DNA of 64,000 nucleotides from Streptomyces venezuelae (lineage in GTDB: Bacteria > Actinomycetota > Actinomycetes > Streptomycetales > Streptomycetaceae): positions 5,332,001-5,396,000 of the forward strand of contig NZ_CP029191.1 in the NCBI RefSeq assembly GCF_008642335.1, given 5' to 3'. The notes beneath the pieces were generated by a model. The model did not search any database. It saw only the letters and a list, made by a program, of their open reading frames with translations, and was not told the DNA's origin. Made by a program: the position numbers and the translations under genes. Position 1 is the stretch's first letter, and each line of letters starts with the position of its first letter. This document shows, one piece after another, positions 34,459 to 44,277 of this stretch.

Positions 34459-35805
34459 TCAGTTCCCCAGCATCCCGGTCCAGAGGTCGGGGAAGTCCGG
34501 GAGCGTCTTCGCCGTCGTCGCGACGTTCTCGATCTGCACGCCGTCCACCGCGAGGCCGATGATCGCGCCCGCGGTCGCCATGCGGTGGTCGTCGTACGTG
34601 TGGAAGATGCCGCCGTGCAGCCTGCGCGGCTTGATGTGCAGGCCGTCCGCGGTCTCCGTGACGTCACCGCCCAGCTCGTTGATCTCCTTGGTGAGCGCGG
34701 CCAGGCGGTCCGTCTCGTGCAGCCGCAGGTGCGCGACGCCGCGCAGCGTCGAGGGGGAGTCCGCGAGGGCCGCGACCGCCGCGATACCGGGGGTCAGCTC
34801 GCCGACCTCGCTGAGGTCCACGTCGATGCCGCGGATCGACCCGGAGCCGGTGAAGACCAGACCCTGCTCGGTCAGTTCGCAGGAACCGCCCATCTCGGTG
34901 AAGATCTCGCGCAGCGCGTCACCGGGCTGCGTGGTGTGCGCGGGCCAGTCGGGGATCGTGACCGTGCCGCCGGTGACCAGGGCCGCGGCGAGGAACGGCT
35001 GCGCGTTCGACAGGTCGGGCTCGACGGTCAGGTCGCGGCCGAGCAGGGCGCCGGGGGTGACCCGCCACACGTTCGGCTCGCCGCCCGCCTCGGGGGTGTC
35101 GACCTGGGCGCCGACCGAGCGCAGCATGTCGACGGTCATCCGGATGTGCGGCACCGACGGCAGCGCGCCGCCCACGTGCCGGACCTCCACACCCTGGTTG
35201 AAGCCCGGGCCCGACAGCAGCAGGGCGCTCACGAACTGCGAGGACGACGACGCGTCGATCTCCACCCGGCCGCCCTCCAGGGCGCCGCAGCCGTGCACGG
35301 TCAGCGGCAGCGCGCCGGGCGTGCCGCGCGTGTCGTCGATGCGGGCGCCGAGCACGCGCAGCGCGTCGATCACGCCGTGCAGGGGGCGCTCGTACGAACG
35401 GGGGTCGCCGTCGAAGTGGATGGGCCCGTCGGCGAGGGCGGCGACCGGCGGCAGGAAGCGCATGACCGTGCCGGCGTTGCCGACGTCGACCGTGGCCGGG
35501 CCGTGCAGGCCCGACGGGATCACGCGCCACGCCTCGCCGGTGCCGTCCTGACCGCCCGCCACGGACGAGCTCGACGACACGGTCTCCTCGATGCCGACGC
35601 CCATCGCGCGCAGCGCGCCCGCCATCAGCAGCGTGTCCCGCGAGCGCAGCGGGCGGCGCAGCCACCCCGGCTCGGCGGCCAGCGCGGCCAGGACCAACGC
35701 ACGGTTGGTGACCGATTTCGAGCCGGGGACGTGGACCGTCGCGGTGACGGCTCCGCTTGCGTGCGGGGCGGGCCAGAGGGCGGTGTGCGCCGGGGTTTCG
35801 GTCAT
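34459..35805 (-). CDS. aroA: 3-phosphoshikimate 1-carboxyvinyltransferase (EPSP synthase)
   Basis: A 448-residue shikimate-pathway enzyme that joins PEP to shikimate-3-phosphate. GSKSVTNR (28-35) binds S3[12 protein letters not shown] carries the PEP loop with the conserved Asn-Ala-Gly-Thr. [11 protein letters not shown] is the C-terminal signature. Two-lobed structure and length are normal. It lies 32 bases after the M50 peptidase stop and 17 before rsgA. Confidence 0.94.
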   Translation of the reverse strand: MTETPAHTALWPAPHASGAVTATVHVPGSKSVTNRALVLAALAAEPGWLRRPLRSRDTLLMAGALRAMGVGIEETVSSSSSVAGGQDGTGEAWRVIPSGLHGPATVDVGNAGTVMRFLPPVAALADGPIHFDGDPRSYERPLHGVIDALRVLGARIDDTRGTPGALPLTVHGCGALEGGRVEIDASSSSQFVSALLLSGPGFNQGVEVRHVGGALPSVPHIRMTVDMLRSVGAQVDTPEAGGEPNVWRVTPGALLGRDLTVEPDLSNAQPFLAAALVTGGTVTIPDWPAHTTQPGDALREIFTEMGGSCELTEQGLVFTGSGSIRGIDVDLSEVGELTPGIAAVAALADSPSTLRGVAHLRLHETDRLAALTKEINELGGDVTETADGLHIKPRRLHGGIFHTYDDHRMATAGAIIGLAVDGVQIENVATTAKTLPDFPDLWTGMLGN

Positions 35806-35837
35806 GCCCTCACTTTAGTGGCTGGCAGTGACGTCGC

Positions 35838-36572
35838 TCAGACGTCGAGGAGCCAGCGGGCGCCGCCCATCAGGGAGCAGAGCGACACGGCGTGGAAGAG
35901 GAAGAGCCACAGACCCGCGGGGACGTGCGTCAGCCGCGACAGCTGGTCCGCGTCCGAGTCGCCCGCGCCCCCGCGCCTGCGCTTGGACTGCAGCTCGAAG
36001 GCGGGACGCACACCGCCAAGGAGCAGGAACCACACCACCGCGTACGCGAACGCCGCCTGCACGTCCGTGTTCGCCAGCCAGGAGACGACCAGGAACGTGC
36101 CGCCGGTGAGGACCACCGTCAGGGCGCCGTACGCGTTGCGGATCATCACCAGCATCACGACGAGCAGGGCCGTGGCGATCCACAGGAACGCCGTGATGCG
36201 TCCCGAGTCGAGCAGCGCGGCGCCGCCGAGGCCGAGCAGCGGGGGAGCGGTGTACCCGGCGGCCGCGGTGAGGATCATGCCGAGGCCGGTGGGCTTGCCG
36301 CGCGAGACGGTGAGGCCCGAGGTGTCCGAGTGCAGCCGGATGCCGTCGAGGCGTCGCCCGGTGAGCAGCGCGACCAGGCCGTGGCCGCCCTCGTGCGCGA
36401 TGGTGATCGCGTTGCGGGCGAGGCGCCATATGTTGTGCGGGACGACGACCGCGAGGGCGACGACGCCCGCCGCGATCACCAGCCACTGCTCGGGCGCGGC
36501 CTGTGTGCCGAAGACGCGGTCCCAGAGGTCGGTCAGGCCGGCGTTCGCGGTGCTTTCCATTTCCTGGGCCAT
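35838..36572 (-). CDS. M50 family site-2-type membrane metallopeptidase
   Basis: A 244-residue integral membrane zincin. HEGGH (60-64) in the first helix pair is the HExxH site. About six transmembrane helices follow, with GKPTGLGMILTAAAGYTAPPLLG as the second conserved region. These proteases cleave within membranes. Its substrate is unknown. It is compact and lacks a PDZ domain. ATG 36572 is used. ATG 36560 is an alternative. It is divergent from the SRAP gene with only 49 bases between them. Confidence 0.85.
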   Translation of the reverse strand: MAQEMESTANAGLTDLWDRVFGTQAAPEQWLVIAAGVVALAVVVPHNIWRLARNAITIAHEGGHGLVALLTGRRLDGIRLHSDTSGLTVSRGKPTGLGMILTAAAGYTAPPLLGLGGAALLDSGRITAFLWIATALLVVMLVMIRNAYGALTVVLTGGTFLVVSWLANTDVQAAFAYAVVWFLLLGGVRPAFELQSKRRRGGAGDSDADQLSRLTHVPAGLWLFLFHAVSLCSLMGGARWLLDV

Positions 36573-36621
36573 TGGCTGGACCGGCTCCTCTGGTCGTACG
36601 GGGTCTGGCAGTCTGGCACGT

Positions 36622-37437
36622 ATGTGCGGACGGTTTGCATCCAGTCGTGGGCCCGAGGATCTCGCGGGAATCTTCGAGATCGAGAAGTGGGAGCCGGAGG
36701 AGGCGCTCGCCCCCGATTTCAACGTGGCTCCTACTAAGGAGGTCTACGCGGTTCTGGACCGTCCCCTGAAAGACGCCGACGACCCCACTCCGGTTCGCCA
36801 GCTGCGCACCCTGAAGTGGGGCCTCGTGCCGTCCTGGTCCAAGACGCCGGAGGGCGGCGCCCGGATGATCAACGCCCGCGCGGAGACCGTCCACGAAAAG
36901 CCCTCCTACAGGCGTGCCTTCACCTCGCGCCGGTGCGTCATCCCCGCCGACGGCTACTACGAGTGGGTGACCGCGCCCGAGGAGCGGCAGCTGGAGGTCG
37001 AGGGCAAGAAGAAGCGGCCGCGCAAGCAGCCCTACTTCGTGACGCCCGCCGACGGCTCGGTCTTCGCCATGGCGGGGCTCTACGAATTCTGGCGGGACAA
37101 GACCCTGCCCGACGAGCACCCCCTCGCCTGGTGGGTGACGTGCACCGTGATCACCACGGAGGCGGAGACCGCGCCCCTCGCCGTCGCCCCCGAAGAGGGC
37201 CCGCGCTCGCTCGCGGACATCCACCCGCGCATGCCGCTCATGCTGACGCCGGACCGCTGGGACGCCTGGCTCGACCCGTCCCGCACCGACGTCGAGGACC
37301 TGCGCACCCTCCTGGAGCCGCCGCCGCACGGACTGATGCGGGCCTTCCCGGTCTCCACCGCCGTCAGCAACGTACGCAACAACGGCCCGGAGCTGTTGAA
37401 GGAGCTGGACGGACCCGAAGAGGGCACACTCTTCTGA
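36622..37437 (+). CDS. SOS response-associated peptidase (SRAP/HMCES family)
   Basis: A 271-residue SRAP protein. The catalytic Cys2 is exposed after Met removal (MCGRFASS). DGYYEWV supplies the active Glu and ADIHPRMP the active His. HMCES/YedK-type proteins form thiazolidine crosslinks with abasic sites in single-stranded DNA, protecting them during replication. There is no clear ribosome site before ATG 36622. The next gene begins two bases after its stop, so both are probably co-transcribed. Confidence 0.92.
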   Translation: MCGRFASSRGPEDLAGIFEIEKWEPEEALAPDFNVAPTKEVYAVLDRPLKDADDPTPVRQLRTLKWGLVPSWSKTPEGGARMINARAETVHEKPSYRRAFTSRRCVIPADGYYEWVTAPEERQLEVEGKKKRPRKQPYFVTPADGSVFAMAGLYEFWRDKTLPDEHPLAWWVTCTVITTEAETAPLAVAPEEGPRSLADIHPRMPLMLTPDRWDAWLDPSRTDVEDLRTLLEPPPHGLMRAFPVSTAVSNVRNNGPELLKELDGPEEGTLF

Positions 37438-37438
37438 C

Positions 37439-38101
37439 GTGACCGACGTGACCAAGGACGCACCCAAGAGCGAGATCATCCCGACCGACGCCGGTGAGGC
37501 GCGCATCACCTGGCACCCGGCTCCCGCGAAGAGCGCCCGCCTGCTGCTCGCGGTCAGCCACGGCGCGGGCGGCGGCATCGAGGCCCGCGACCTCCGGGCC
37601 CTCGCCGCCGAGCTCCCCGCGCACGGCGTGAGCGTCGCCCTCGTCGAGCAGCCCTGGCGCGTCGCGGGCAAGAAGCTCGCGCCCGCGCCGAAGACGCTGG
37701 ACACGGGGTGGCGCGGCATCTGGCCCGCGCTGGAGAAGAAGGGACTCCCGGTGATCTCCGGCGGCCGCAGCGCCGGTGCCCGCGTCGCCTGCCGCACCGC
37801 CACCGAACTCGGCGCCGCCGCCGTGCTCGCCCTCAGCTTCCCGCTGCACCCCCCGGGCAAGCCCGAGAAGTCCCGCGCCGACGAACTGCTCGGCGCCGGA
37901 GTGCCCACCCTCGTCGTGCAGGGCGGCAACGACCCCTTCGGGAAGCCCGCCGAGTTCCCCGAAGGCACGTACGAACTGGTGGAGATCCCGTTCGGCGACC
38001 ACGGATTCGCCGTGCCCAAGCGCGCCGACATCGGCCAGGACGAGGCCGTGAAGCGCATCACGGACGGAGTCACCCGCTGGGCGGGAATGTTGGACGCGTG
38101 A
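37439..38101 (+). CDS. Alpha/beta hydrolase (KANL3/Tex30-like)
   Basis: A 220-residue alpha/beta-hydrolase fold. The oxyanion region is SHGAGGG (~40-46). The nucleophile elbow GGRSAGAR (~108-115) provides Ser. GGNDPFG provides Asp and GDHGFAVP the His. It is cytoplasmic, with substrate unknown. GTG 37439 starts one base after the SRAP stop. GTG 37448 is in frame. Its 3' end contains the sigma-R promoter of sigR. Confidence 0.85.
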   Translation: MTDVTKDAPKSEIIPTDAGEARITWHPAPAKSARLLLAVSHGAGGGIEARDLRALAAELPAHGVSVALVEQPWRVAGKKLAPAPKTLDTGWRGIWPALEKKGLPVISGGRSAGARVACRTATELGAAAVLALSFPLHPPGKPEKSRADELLGAGVPTLVVQGGNDPFGKPAEFPEGTYELVEIPFGDHGFAVPKRADIGQDEAVKRITDGVTRWAGMLDA

Positions 38102-38109
38102 CCTCTGTT
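38083..38109 (+). promoter_or_regulatory. sigRp2: autoregulatory sigma-R promoter
   Basis: GGGAAT (38083-38088), exactly 18 bases, GTT (38107-38109). It overlaps the end of the hydrolase gene and lies ~58 bases before the ATG of the extended sigma-R form. It matches the known self-activation of sigR. Confidence 0.88.
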
Positions 38110-38166
38110 GTGGCGGACAGACGGAAAACGCCGTCACAGCTGTTCGTACGAGAGGGAGTCCGCCGC

Positions 38167-38331
38167 ATGGGTTCGACCATCTGCCCGAACCGCTCCAGCG
38201 CCGCTGACCTGGAGTGGACGGTGCTGAGCGCACCCAAAACCGCATCTATTCGGGCGGCGCGTGGTGCGGGTCGTCGTCTATCCTCCGATTCGAGTGGGGC
38301 TGCTTTCGGCCTCACCACGTCGTTGGAGGAG
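38167..38331 (+). other. sigR: 55-codon N-terminal extension giving the unstable sigma-R' form
   Basis: ATG 38167, with GAGGGAG eight bases upstream, opens the same frame as sigR and adds exactly 55 residues ([19 protein letters not shown]...). In S. coelicolor, transcripts from the autoregulated promoter make this extended, rapidly degraded sigma-R', whereas the shorter form starts at GTG 38332. The same arrangement is visible here. Confidence 0.8.
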
Positions 38332-39015
38332 GTGGGTCCGGTCACTGGGACCGACGCAGGGACCGAGCACGGCCAGGCGGAGCAGCCCCGAGAGAGTTCG
38401 GAGAAGTCCGAGACGGCCGCGGAGCGCACGGCCCGCTTCGAGCGGGACGCGCTGACGTTCCTCGACCAGATGTACTCGGCGGCGCTGCGCATGACGCGCA
38501 ACCCGGCGGACGCGGAGGACCTGGTGCAGGAGACGTACGCGAAGGCGTACGCGTCGTTCCACCAGTTCCGCGAGGGCACGAACCTCAAGGCATGGCTGTA
38601 CCGCATCCTCACCAACACGTTCATCAACTCGTACCGCAAGAAGCAGCGCGAGCCCCAGCGCAGTGCCGCCGAGGAGATCGAGGACTGGCAGCTGGCACGC
38701 GCCGAGTCGCACATGTCCACCGGTCTGCGCTCGGCCGAGTCGCAGGCGCTGGACCACCTGCCCGACACGGACGTGAAGCGGGCGCTGCAGGCGATCCCCG
38801 AGGAATTCCGCATCGCCGTCTATCTGGCCGACGTAGAGGGCTTTGCGTACAAGGAGATCGCGGACATTATGGGGACACCCATCGGTACGGTGATGTCCCG
38901 ACTGCACCGGGGCCGCCGCCAGCTGCGCGGCATGCTGGAGGACTACGCCCGTGAGCGCGGGCTCGTCCCGGCCGGTGCCGGGGAGTCGAACGGAACGAAA
39001 GGCTCGGGCTCATGA
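38332..39015 (+). CDS. sigR: Thiol-stress ECF sigma factor sigma-R
   Basis: A 227-residue ECF (SigH-type) sigma factor controlling the disulfide-stress regulon. Region 2 includes [35 protein letters not shown] and the [16 protein letters not shown] helix. Region 4 includes [37 protein letters not shown]. The length equals S. coelicolor sigma-R. GTG 38332 follows GGAGGAG closely, and an upstream in-frame ATG gives the extended form. The stop overlaps rsrA by ATGA. A WblC-type promoter may lie inside the extension (see finding). Confidence 0.95.
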   Translation: MGPVTGTDAGTEHGQAEQPRESSEKSETAAERTARFERDALTFLDQMYSAALRMTRNPADAEDLVQETYAKAYASFHQFREGTNLKAWLYRILTNTFINSYRKKQREPQRSAAEEIEDWQLARAESHMSTGLRSAESQALDHLPDTDVKRALQAIPEEFRIAVYLADVEGFAYKEIADIMGTPIGTVMSRLHRGRRQLRGMLEDYARERGLVPAGAGESNGTKGSGS

Positions 39016-39323
39016 GCTGCGGAGAGCCGCACGAGACTGACTGCAGTGAAGTCCTGGACCATCTCTACGAGTTCCTCGACCACGAGATGCCGGACAGCGA
39101 CTGCACCAAGTTCGAGACGCACTTCGAGGAGTGCTCTCCGTGCCTGGAGAAGTACGGCCTGGAGCAGGCCGTCAAGAAGCTGGTGAAGCGCTGCTGCGGC
39201 CAGGACGACGTCCCCGTCGACCTGCGGGCCAAGGTCATGGGCCGCATCGACCTCATCCGCTCCGGGCAGGCCGTGCCCGAGCAGGACATCACGCAGGACA
39301 CCACGGCCCCCTCCGAGGCCTGA
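39012..39323 (+). CDS. rsrA: Zinc-binding redox-sensing anti-sigma factor RsrA
   Basis: A 103-residue ZAS-family anti-sigma. Cys at 3, 11, 31, 41, 44, 61 and 62 match the seven cysteines of S. coelicolor RsrA. The HX3CX2C core is HFEECSPC (C41, C44). Oxidation forms a disulfide, releases zinc and frees sigma-R. ATG overlaps the sigR stop, so the two are made in stoichiometric coupling. The following 149 bases carry a possible AACGGCG/CGCCGTT stem but no gene. Confidence 0.95.
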   Translation: MSCGEPHETDCSEVLDHLYEFLDHEMPDSDCTKFETHFEECSPCLEKYGLEQAVKKLVKRCCGQDDVPVDLRAKVMGRIDLIRSGQAVPEQDITQDTTAPSEA

Positions 39324-39472
39324 GAGCCTGGCTTCCAGCCCTCGGAACACCGCGCGGCCCGCTCTCCCCTCCCGCTCCCTTCCGTCACTCGAACGTGCTA
39401 ATTAACGGCGGCCGGGCGCAGGCAGGGAGAGCGCCGTTCTAGTCTCCGGACCGGAACGGGGAGGAGAACTCC

Positions 39473-40858
39473 ATGCGGTCGGTGCCGGTGCGGGCCCGCG
39501 TCTACATCCTGTGCGTCGCCCTCGCCGGCGTGGCCTGCGCCGCGCCCGCCCCCGGCGCACACCCCTCCTGGCCCGCCGTCGCGCTCCTGGCCGTCCTCTA
39601 CGCCGGGTGCGAGCGGATCACCAGATGCCGCGTCGTCGGCGGCCGTGTCCCGCGCGGGCTCGGCACCTTCTTCCCCGTACTGCTCGCCGGGGTGTTCCTG
39701 CTGCCGCCGTCCGCCGCCGCGCTCGTCGCCGTGCCCGGCGCGCTGCTCGCCCGGGTCGACCGGGAGCCCCGCTGGGTGCGCCGGCTGTGGCGCGCCTCCC
39801 AACTCGCCCTCGCCGCCTGGGCGTCCGCGCGCGTGTACGCGGCGCTCGGCGGGCCCGCGGCCGGTGCGGGCCCCGACTTCCCGCACGTCCTCGGGCCCGC
39901 GGGCGCGGCCGTGCTCGTCTTCTCCGCCGTCCTCGCCGTGCTGGACGGCGGCGTCCTGCTGACCGCCGAACGCGTCCCCGCGCGGACCGCGTGGCGGGGC
40001 CTCTTCCTGCGCTCGCTCGCGCCCGTCGCCGTGCACGGCCTCGCGGGACTGATGATGGCGGTGCTCTGGACCAGTCCGTACGGCCCGGCGGCCGCGCTCC
40101 TCGTGCTCCTGCCGATGGGCGTCTCCTGCTGGGCCTTCGCGCAGTACCACCGCGAGCGCGCCGCCCACCAGGCCACCATCCGGGCGCTCGTGCAGGCCGT
40201 CGACCTCAAGGACAAGTACACCCGCGGGCACAGCGAGCGCGTCGGCCGCGCCTCCGTCCTGATCGCGCGCGAACTGGGCATGGACGACGACCGCGTCGAG
40301 GTTCTCCGGTTCGCCGGGATCCTGCACGACGTCGGCAAACTCGGCGTCCCCACCCGGCTGTTGCGCAAGGACGGACCGCTCACGCCCGAGGAACGGCGCA
40401 TCATCGAGCTCCACCCCGAGTACGGCCACGAGATGGTCCGCGGCATCGGTTTCCTGGGCGAGGCGCGCGCCGCGATCCTCCACCACCACGAGCGCATGGA
40501 CGGCGGCGGCTATCCGTACGGACTCACCGGCCCGCAGATCCCCGAGTGCGCGCGGGTGGTCGCCGTCGCCGACGCCTTCGACGCCATGACGTCCACCCGC
40601 TCCTACCGGCGGGCCAGGCCCGTCGAGGCGGCCGTGGCCGAGCTCAACCGGTGCGCGGGCGCCCACTTCGACCCCGTCATGGTCGGGGCGCTCACGCGCG
40701 CGCTCGACCGGTACGGATGGCACCCCGAGGTCACGGCGGACGTGCCGGAGCAGGGCGGAGGGGAGCAGAGCGGGGCGGAGCAGGGCGCGCCCGTGGCGTC
40801 GCACGTCCGGCCCGCGCCCGCGTCCGCTCCCGCCGCCGTGCGTCCGGGGGCCCGGTGA
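39473..40858 (+). CDS. Membrane HD-GYP protein (putative cyclic-di-GMP phosphodiesterase)
   Basis: 461 residues. Five or six transmembrane helices span ~10-225. A cytoplasmic HD-GYP domain follows: HD at 285-286 in GILHDVGKLG, and the full HHE..DGGGYP signature at 338-348 with GL after it. All canonical metal and GYP residues are present, so hydrolysis of c-di-GMP to pGpG or GMP is plausible. The C-terminus is low complexity. ATG 39473 has GGGGAGGAG close upstream. Its stop overlaps the next GTG (GTGA), coupling it to a second HD protein. c-di-GMP governs Streptomyces development via BldD. Confidence 0.85.
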   Translation: MRSVPVRARVYILCVALAGVACAAPAPGAHPSWPAVALLAVLYAGCERITRCRVVGGRVPRGLGTFFPVLLAGVFLLPPSAAALVAVPGALLARVDREPRWVRRLWRASQLALAAWASARVYAALGGPAAGAGPDFPHVLGPAGAAVLVFSAVLAVLDGGVLLTAERVPARTAWRGLFLRSLAPVAVHGLAGLMMAVLWTSPYGPAAALLVLLPMGVSCWAFAQYHRERAAHQATIRALVQAVDLKDKYTRGHSERVGRASVLIARELGMDDDRVEVLRFAGILHDVGKLGVPTRLLRKDGPLTPEERRIIELHPEYGHEMVRGIGFLGEARAAILHHHERMDGGGYPYGLTGPQIPECARVVAVADAFDAMTSTRSYRRARPVEAAVAELNRCAGAHFDPVMVGALTRALDRYGWHPEVTADVPEQGGGEQSGAEQGAPVASHVRPAPASAPAAVRPGAR

Positions 40859-42126
40859 GGCCCCCCTCGCGGCTGCCCGGCGCGGTCGTCGGTCTGGCCG
40901 GAGTGCTGGCCTGCGCCTCCCTCGTCTGGACCCTCTGGCACGGCGTCGCCGAAGGCCGGGCCGCCCTCGCCTTCGGCGTCCTGATCGCCCTCGGCGAGCT
41001 GGCCCGGTGGGGGAGCGAAGGGGACAGGGAGCCCGCGCCTCTCGGTGCCGCGGGCGCCCTCTCGTACGCCCTGCTCGGCGAGAACGCGGGACACGCCACG
41101 CACCACGGGGTGCTGCAGGTGCTCGCCGTCGTCGTCGCGGCCGCCCTCGTCGGCGCGGTGCCGAACGTGGCGCTCGGCCGCGGCCCCACGCTCGACCAGA
41201 TGGCGCGCCGCGTGCTCACCGTCGGGTTCGCCGCCGCGTGTTTCCAACCGCTCTACAACGCGGGCAAGTTCGGCGAGTGGGTGGGGCACGGGCCGTACTT
41301 CCCGTTCGTGATCGTCGCCCTGCTCGTCCTCACCGCGCTCTGCGACGCCGTACTCGCCGCCGTGACGGCGCACGCCCGCACCCGGTGGCCGTTCGGGCCG
41401 CTGCTGCGCGAGGAGCTGCGGGCGATGCTCGGCATCGGCTCCGCCGTCTGCGCGAGCGGCGCCGTGATGGCGCTCGCGGTGGCCGTGGCAGGGCTCTGGG
41501 CGCTGCCCGTGTTCAGCCTTCCGCTGCTGCTCACCCAGCTCTCCTTCCGGCGGTACGCGGCAGTGCGCGCGACCTACCGGCAGACCATCGCCTCCCTGGC
41601 CAGGGCCACCGAGATCGCCGGGTACACCCCGCAGGGCCACGCGCACCGCGTGGCCGGGCTCAGCCGGGCCGTCGGGCGTGACCTCGGTCTCTGTGAGTCG
41701 GACCTCACCGTCCTGGAGCACGCGGCGCTCATGCACGACATCGGACAGCTCTCCCTGGTCGACCCCGTCCCCGAGGGGGCCACCGCCGCCCTCTCCGAGG
41801 CGGAACAGCGCCGAATAGCCCTGCTCGGCGGCGCCGTCGTCCGCCAGACCGGGGTGGACGCCGCCGTCGCCGTCGTCGTGGAGCGGCAGGCCGACCCGTA
41901 CCGCGAACAGCCGCTCACCGCACGTATTGTGCGGACGGCGAACGCGTACGACGAGATGGCGCGGGGAGAAGGACCCTCAGGGGCGCTGGACGGCCCGCTC
42001 AAGGCCCTGGAGCGGCTCCGTCTCGCCACGGGCCACGACTACCAGCCGGAGGTCGTGGAGTCCCTGGCGCGCGTCCTGTCGAGGGACGGCCTCACCCATG
42101 GCCTTACCTCGCGCCGGGCTGGGTAA
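40855..42126 (+). CDS. Membrane protein with degenerate HD domain
   Basis: A 423-residue partner of the preceding gene. About seven transmembrane helices lie in the first ~240 residues, then an HD domain containing LMHDIGQLSLVDP. The HHE..DG.GYP block is replaced by VVVERQADPYREQPL, so the GYP motif and several metal ligands are missing. It probably does not cleave c-di-GMP and may be a receptor or regulatory subunit of the upstream HD-GYP protein (inference). GTG 40855 overlaps the previous stop. Confidence 0.8.
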   Translation: MRPPSRLPGAVVGLAGVLACASLVWTLWHGVAEGRAALAFGVLIALGELARWGSEGDREPAPLGAAGALSYALLGENAGHATHHGVLQVLAVVVAAALVGAVPNVALGRGPTLDQMARRVLTVGFAAACFQPLYNAGKFGEWVGHGPYFPFVIVALLVLTALCDAVLAAVTAHARTRWPFGPLLREELRAMLGIGSAVCASGAVMALAVAVAGLWALPVFSLPLLLTQLSFRRYAAVRATYRQTIASLARATEIAGYTPQGHAHRVAGLSRAVGRDLGLCESDLTVLEHAALMHDIGQLSLVDPVPEGATAALSEAEQRRIALLGGAVVRQTGVDAAVAVVVERQADPYREQPLTARIVRTANAYDEMARGEGPSGALDGPLKALERLRLATGHDYQPEVVESLARVLSRDGLTHGLTSRRAG

Positions 42127-42274
42127 CCCATGGGTAATGAGCGGCCGTCCGACCGTCCGTGGTTGGATGCGAAGAAGACAGGAAATGGGGCGCACGGGGG
42201 TACGGCCCCCGACGCCGCGCCCCGACGACGAGCGACCTACGAAATACGTGGCAGGCGGGAATCAGGCGGGAATC

Positions 42275-43255
42275 GTGAGGATCTTCGGCAAGGGACGGCA
42301 CCGGCCCTCCGCCTCATGGCGGCAGGCGACCGACCGCGCGTTCACGCTGATCGGCGACGGCCGGTACGAGGACGCGGGGGCGCTGCTCACGCGTGCGGCG
42401 GATCTCGAACCCTGGCTGTCGGAGTCCTGGTTCAACCTGGCGCTGCTGCACAAGTTCCGGCACGACTGGGAGCAGGCGCGGGCCGCGGGGCTGCGCGCCG
42501 TCGCGCTCCTGGACCGTTCGGCGGGCGCCCCCGACTGGTGGAACGTCGGCATCGCGGCGACCGCGCTCCAGGACTGGCCCCTGGCCCGCCGCGCCTGGCA
42601 GGCGTACGGCCTTCGGGTGCCCGGCGGTGTGGCCGCCTCCGGCGAGCCGACGGGCATGGAGCTGGGCAGCGCGGCCGTGCGGCTCTCCCCGGAGGGGGAG
42701 GCCGAGGTCGTGTGGGGCCGCCGTCTGGACCCGGCCCGCATGGAGGTCCTGTCCATTCCGCTGCCCTCTTCCGGGCGGCGCTGGGGCGAGGTCGTGCTGC
42801 ACGACGGCGTTCCGCACGGCGAGCGGACGACGGGCGACGGGCACTCGTACCCCGTCTTCGACGAGATCGAGCTGTGGGCGCCCTCACCGGTGCCGACCTG
42901 GGTGGTCCTCCTGGAGGCCGCCACCGAGGACGACAGGGACGCCCTGGAGCGGCTCGCGGCCGACGCGGGCTTCGCCGCCGAGGACTGGTCGTCGTCCGTG
43001 CGGCTGCTGTGCCGGATGTGCTCCGAGTCCCGGATGCCGAGCGACGAGGGCGACGGCGAGCACCTGGACCCGCACGACCACAGCGAGCCGGGCCATCCGG
43101 GACCGCTCGGCCACCGCAGCCCGGGCGCGCTGTGGGTTCCGGAGCGCGAGTGCGGCCTGGCCGCGCCGGCGGCGCTGGTGCGCGGTCTGCTGGACGGCTG
43201 GGTGGCGGACAGCCCGGATTCCCGCGACTGGCGGGATCTCGAAGAGGTCTGCTGA
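42275..43255 (+). CDS. TPR-containing protein, unknown function
   Basis: A 326-residue cytoplasmic protein. Two to three TPR motifs span ~15-115 (FTLIGDGRYEDAGALLTRAADLEPWLSESWFNLALLHK). A mixed alpha/beta C-terminal region contains CRMC and CGLAAP cysteine spots and a His/Asp-rich segment (DPHDHSEPGHPG). It sits 63 bases upstream of def in the same direction. GTG 42275 is chosen. An 11-bp tandem repeat (42,252-42,273) lies just upstream. The link to translation is unproven. Confidence 0.78.
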   Translation: MRIFGKGRHRPSASWRQATDRAFTLIGDGRYEDAGALLTRAADLEPWLSESWFNLALLHKFRHDWEQARAAGLRAVALLDRSAGAPDWWNVGIAATALQDWPLARRAWQAYGLRVPGGVAASGEPTGMELGSAAVRLSPEGEAEVVWGRRLDPARMEVLSIPLPSSGRRWGEVVLHDGVPHGERTTGDGHSYPVFDEIELWAPSPVPTWVVLLEAATEDDRDALERLAADAGFAAEDWSSSVRLLCRMCSESRMPSDEGDGEHLDPHDHSEPGHPGPLGHRSPGALWVPERECGLAAPAALVRGLLDGWVADSPDSRDWRDLEEVC

Positions 43256-43318
43256 CACTTCGCCGTAGGCTGTACCGGCACAAACTCTTGAGGGTTTCAA
43301 GGAAGGCGTACGGCGGAC

Positions 43319-43975
43319 ATGGCGCAGGACACTGAGCAGCAGGCCATCGACGGGGACGGGGTGCTCCCCGTCGACGACGAGGGCTTCGTCATCGACACCG
43401 AGGACTGCGAGGAGCGGGAGACGGCCTACCGCGAGCGCGGCACGTCCCGGCCGATCACGGTCGTCGGCAACCCGGTGCTGCACAAGGAGTGCAAGGACGT
43501 CACGTCCTTCGACGACGAGCTCGCTCAGCTGATCGACGACATGTTCGCGACCCAGCGCGTCGCGCAGGGCGTGGGCGTGGCCGCCAACCAGGTCGGCGTC
43601 GACCTGAAGGTCTTCGTCTACGACTGCATGGACGACGACGGCGTGCGCCACGTCGGTGTCGTCTGCAACCCGGTGCTCCAGGAGCTGCCCGCCGAGAAGC
43701 GCCGTCTGGACGACTCGGGCGAGGGCTGCCTCTCGGTCCCGACCGCCTACGCGCCGCTGGCCCGCCCGGACTACGCCGAGGTGACGGGCCAGGACCAGAA
43801 GGGCAACCCGATCAAGGTGCGCGGCACCGGTTACTTCGCGCGCTGCCTGCAGCACGAGACGGACCACCTGTACGGGTACCTGTACATCGACCGCCTCTCC
43901 AAGCGGGAGCGCAAGGACGCGCTTCGCCAGATGGAGGAAGGCACCCCGCGCTACCCCGTGGTGGACAACGGCTGA
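43319..43975 (+). CDS. def: Peptide deformylase
   Basis: A 218-residue deformylase that removes formyl groups from nascent proteins. Motif 1 GVGVAANQ (84-91), motif 2 EGCLSVP (135-141, C137 metal ligand), motif 3 HETDH (179-183). A ~40-residue acidic N-terminal extension precedes the core, as in other Streptomyces. ATG 43319 is chosen. It follows the TPR gene, and a clear terminator closes the unit. Confidence 0.95.
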   Translation: MAQDTEQQAIDGDGVLPVDDEGFVIDTEDCEERETAYRERGTSRPITVVGNPVLHKECKDVTSFDDELAQLIDDMFATQRVAQGVGVAANQVGVDLKVFVYDCMDDDGVRHVGVVCNPVLQELPAEKRRLDDSGEGCLSVPTAYAPLARPDYAEVTGQDQKGNPIKVRGTGYFARCLQHETDHLYGYLYIDRLSKRERKDALRQMEEGTPRYPVVDNG

Positions 43976-44015
43976 CTCCCGCGGCCCCCGGGAAGCGCGG
44001 GAACGGCGTGACGCG

Positions 44016-44058
44016 AACGGCCCCTGGTGCAGGAACTCTCTCCTGACCAGGGGCCGTT
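44016..44058 (+). terminator. Terminator after def
   Basis: AACGGCCCCTGGT (44016-44028) and ACCAGGGGCCGTT (44046-44058) form a 13-bp perfect stem with a 17-base loop. The remaining bases to 44,277 hold the eizA promoter region with no identified operator. Confidence 0.8.
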
Positions 44059-44277
44059 GGCGTAGCCGCTCGCGTGTGCGAGCAAATCAAGCTGCCGGTG
44101 ATCCATATTCAGTCACGTAAGGGGATGTTCTCGGCACCCAGGGGTAGTGAATGGCGCAAATCTGTTCCCTGAACGGTCAGTTGTGGTGCTGAATGGAAAG
44201 CGCGGGGATACGCAACGGCGCGCGCCCGGTACGGCGGGAGGGGCGCGTGTCCTCAGGCGGCTGAAAGGGGTTTGTTC

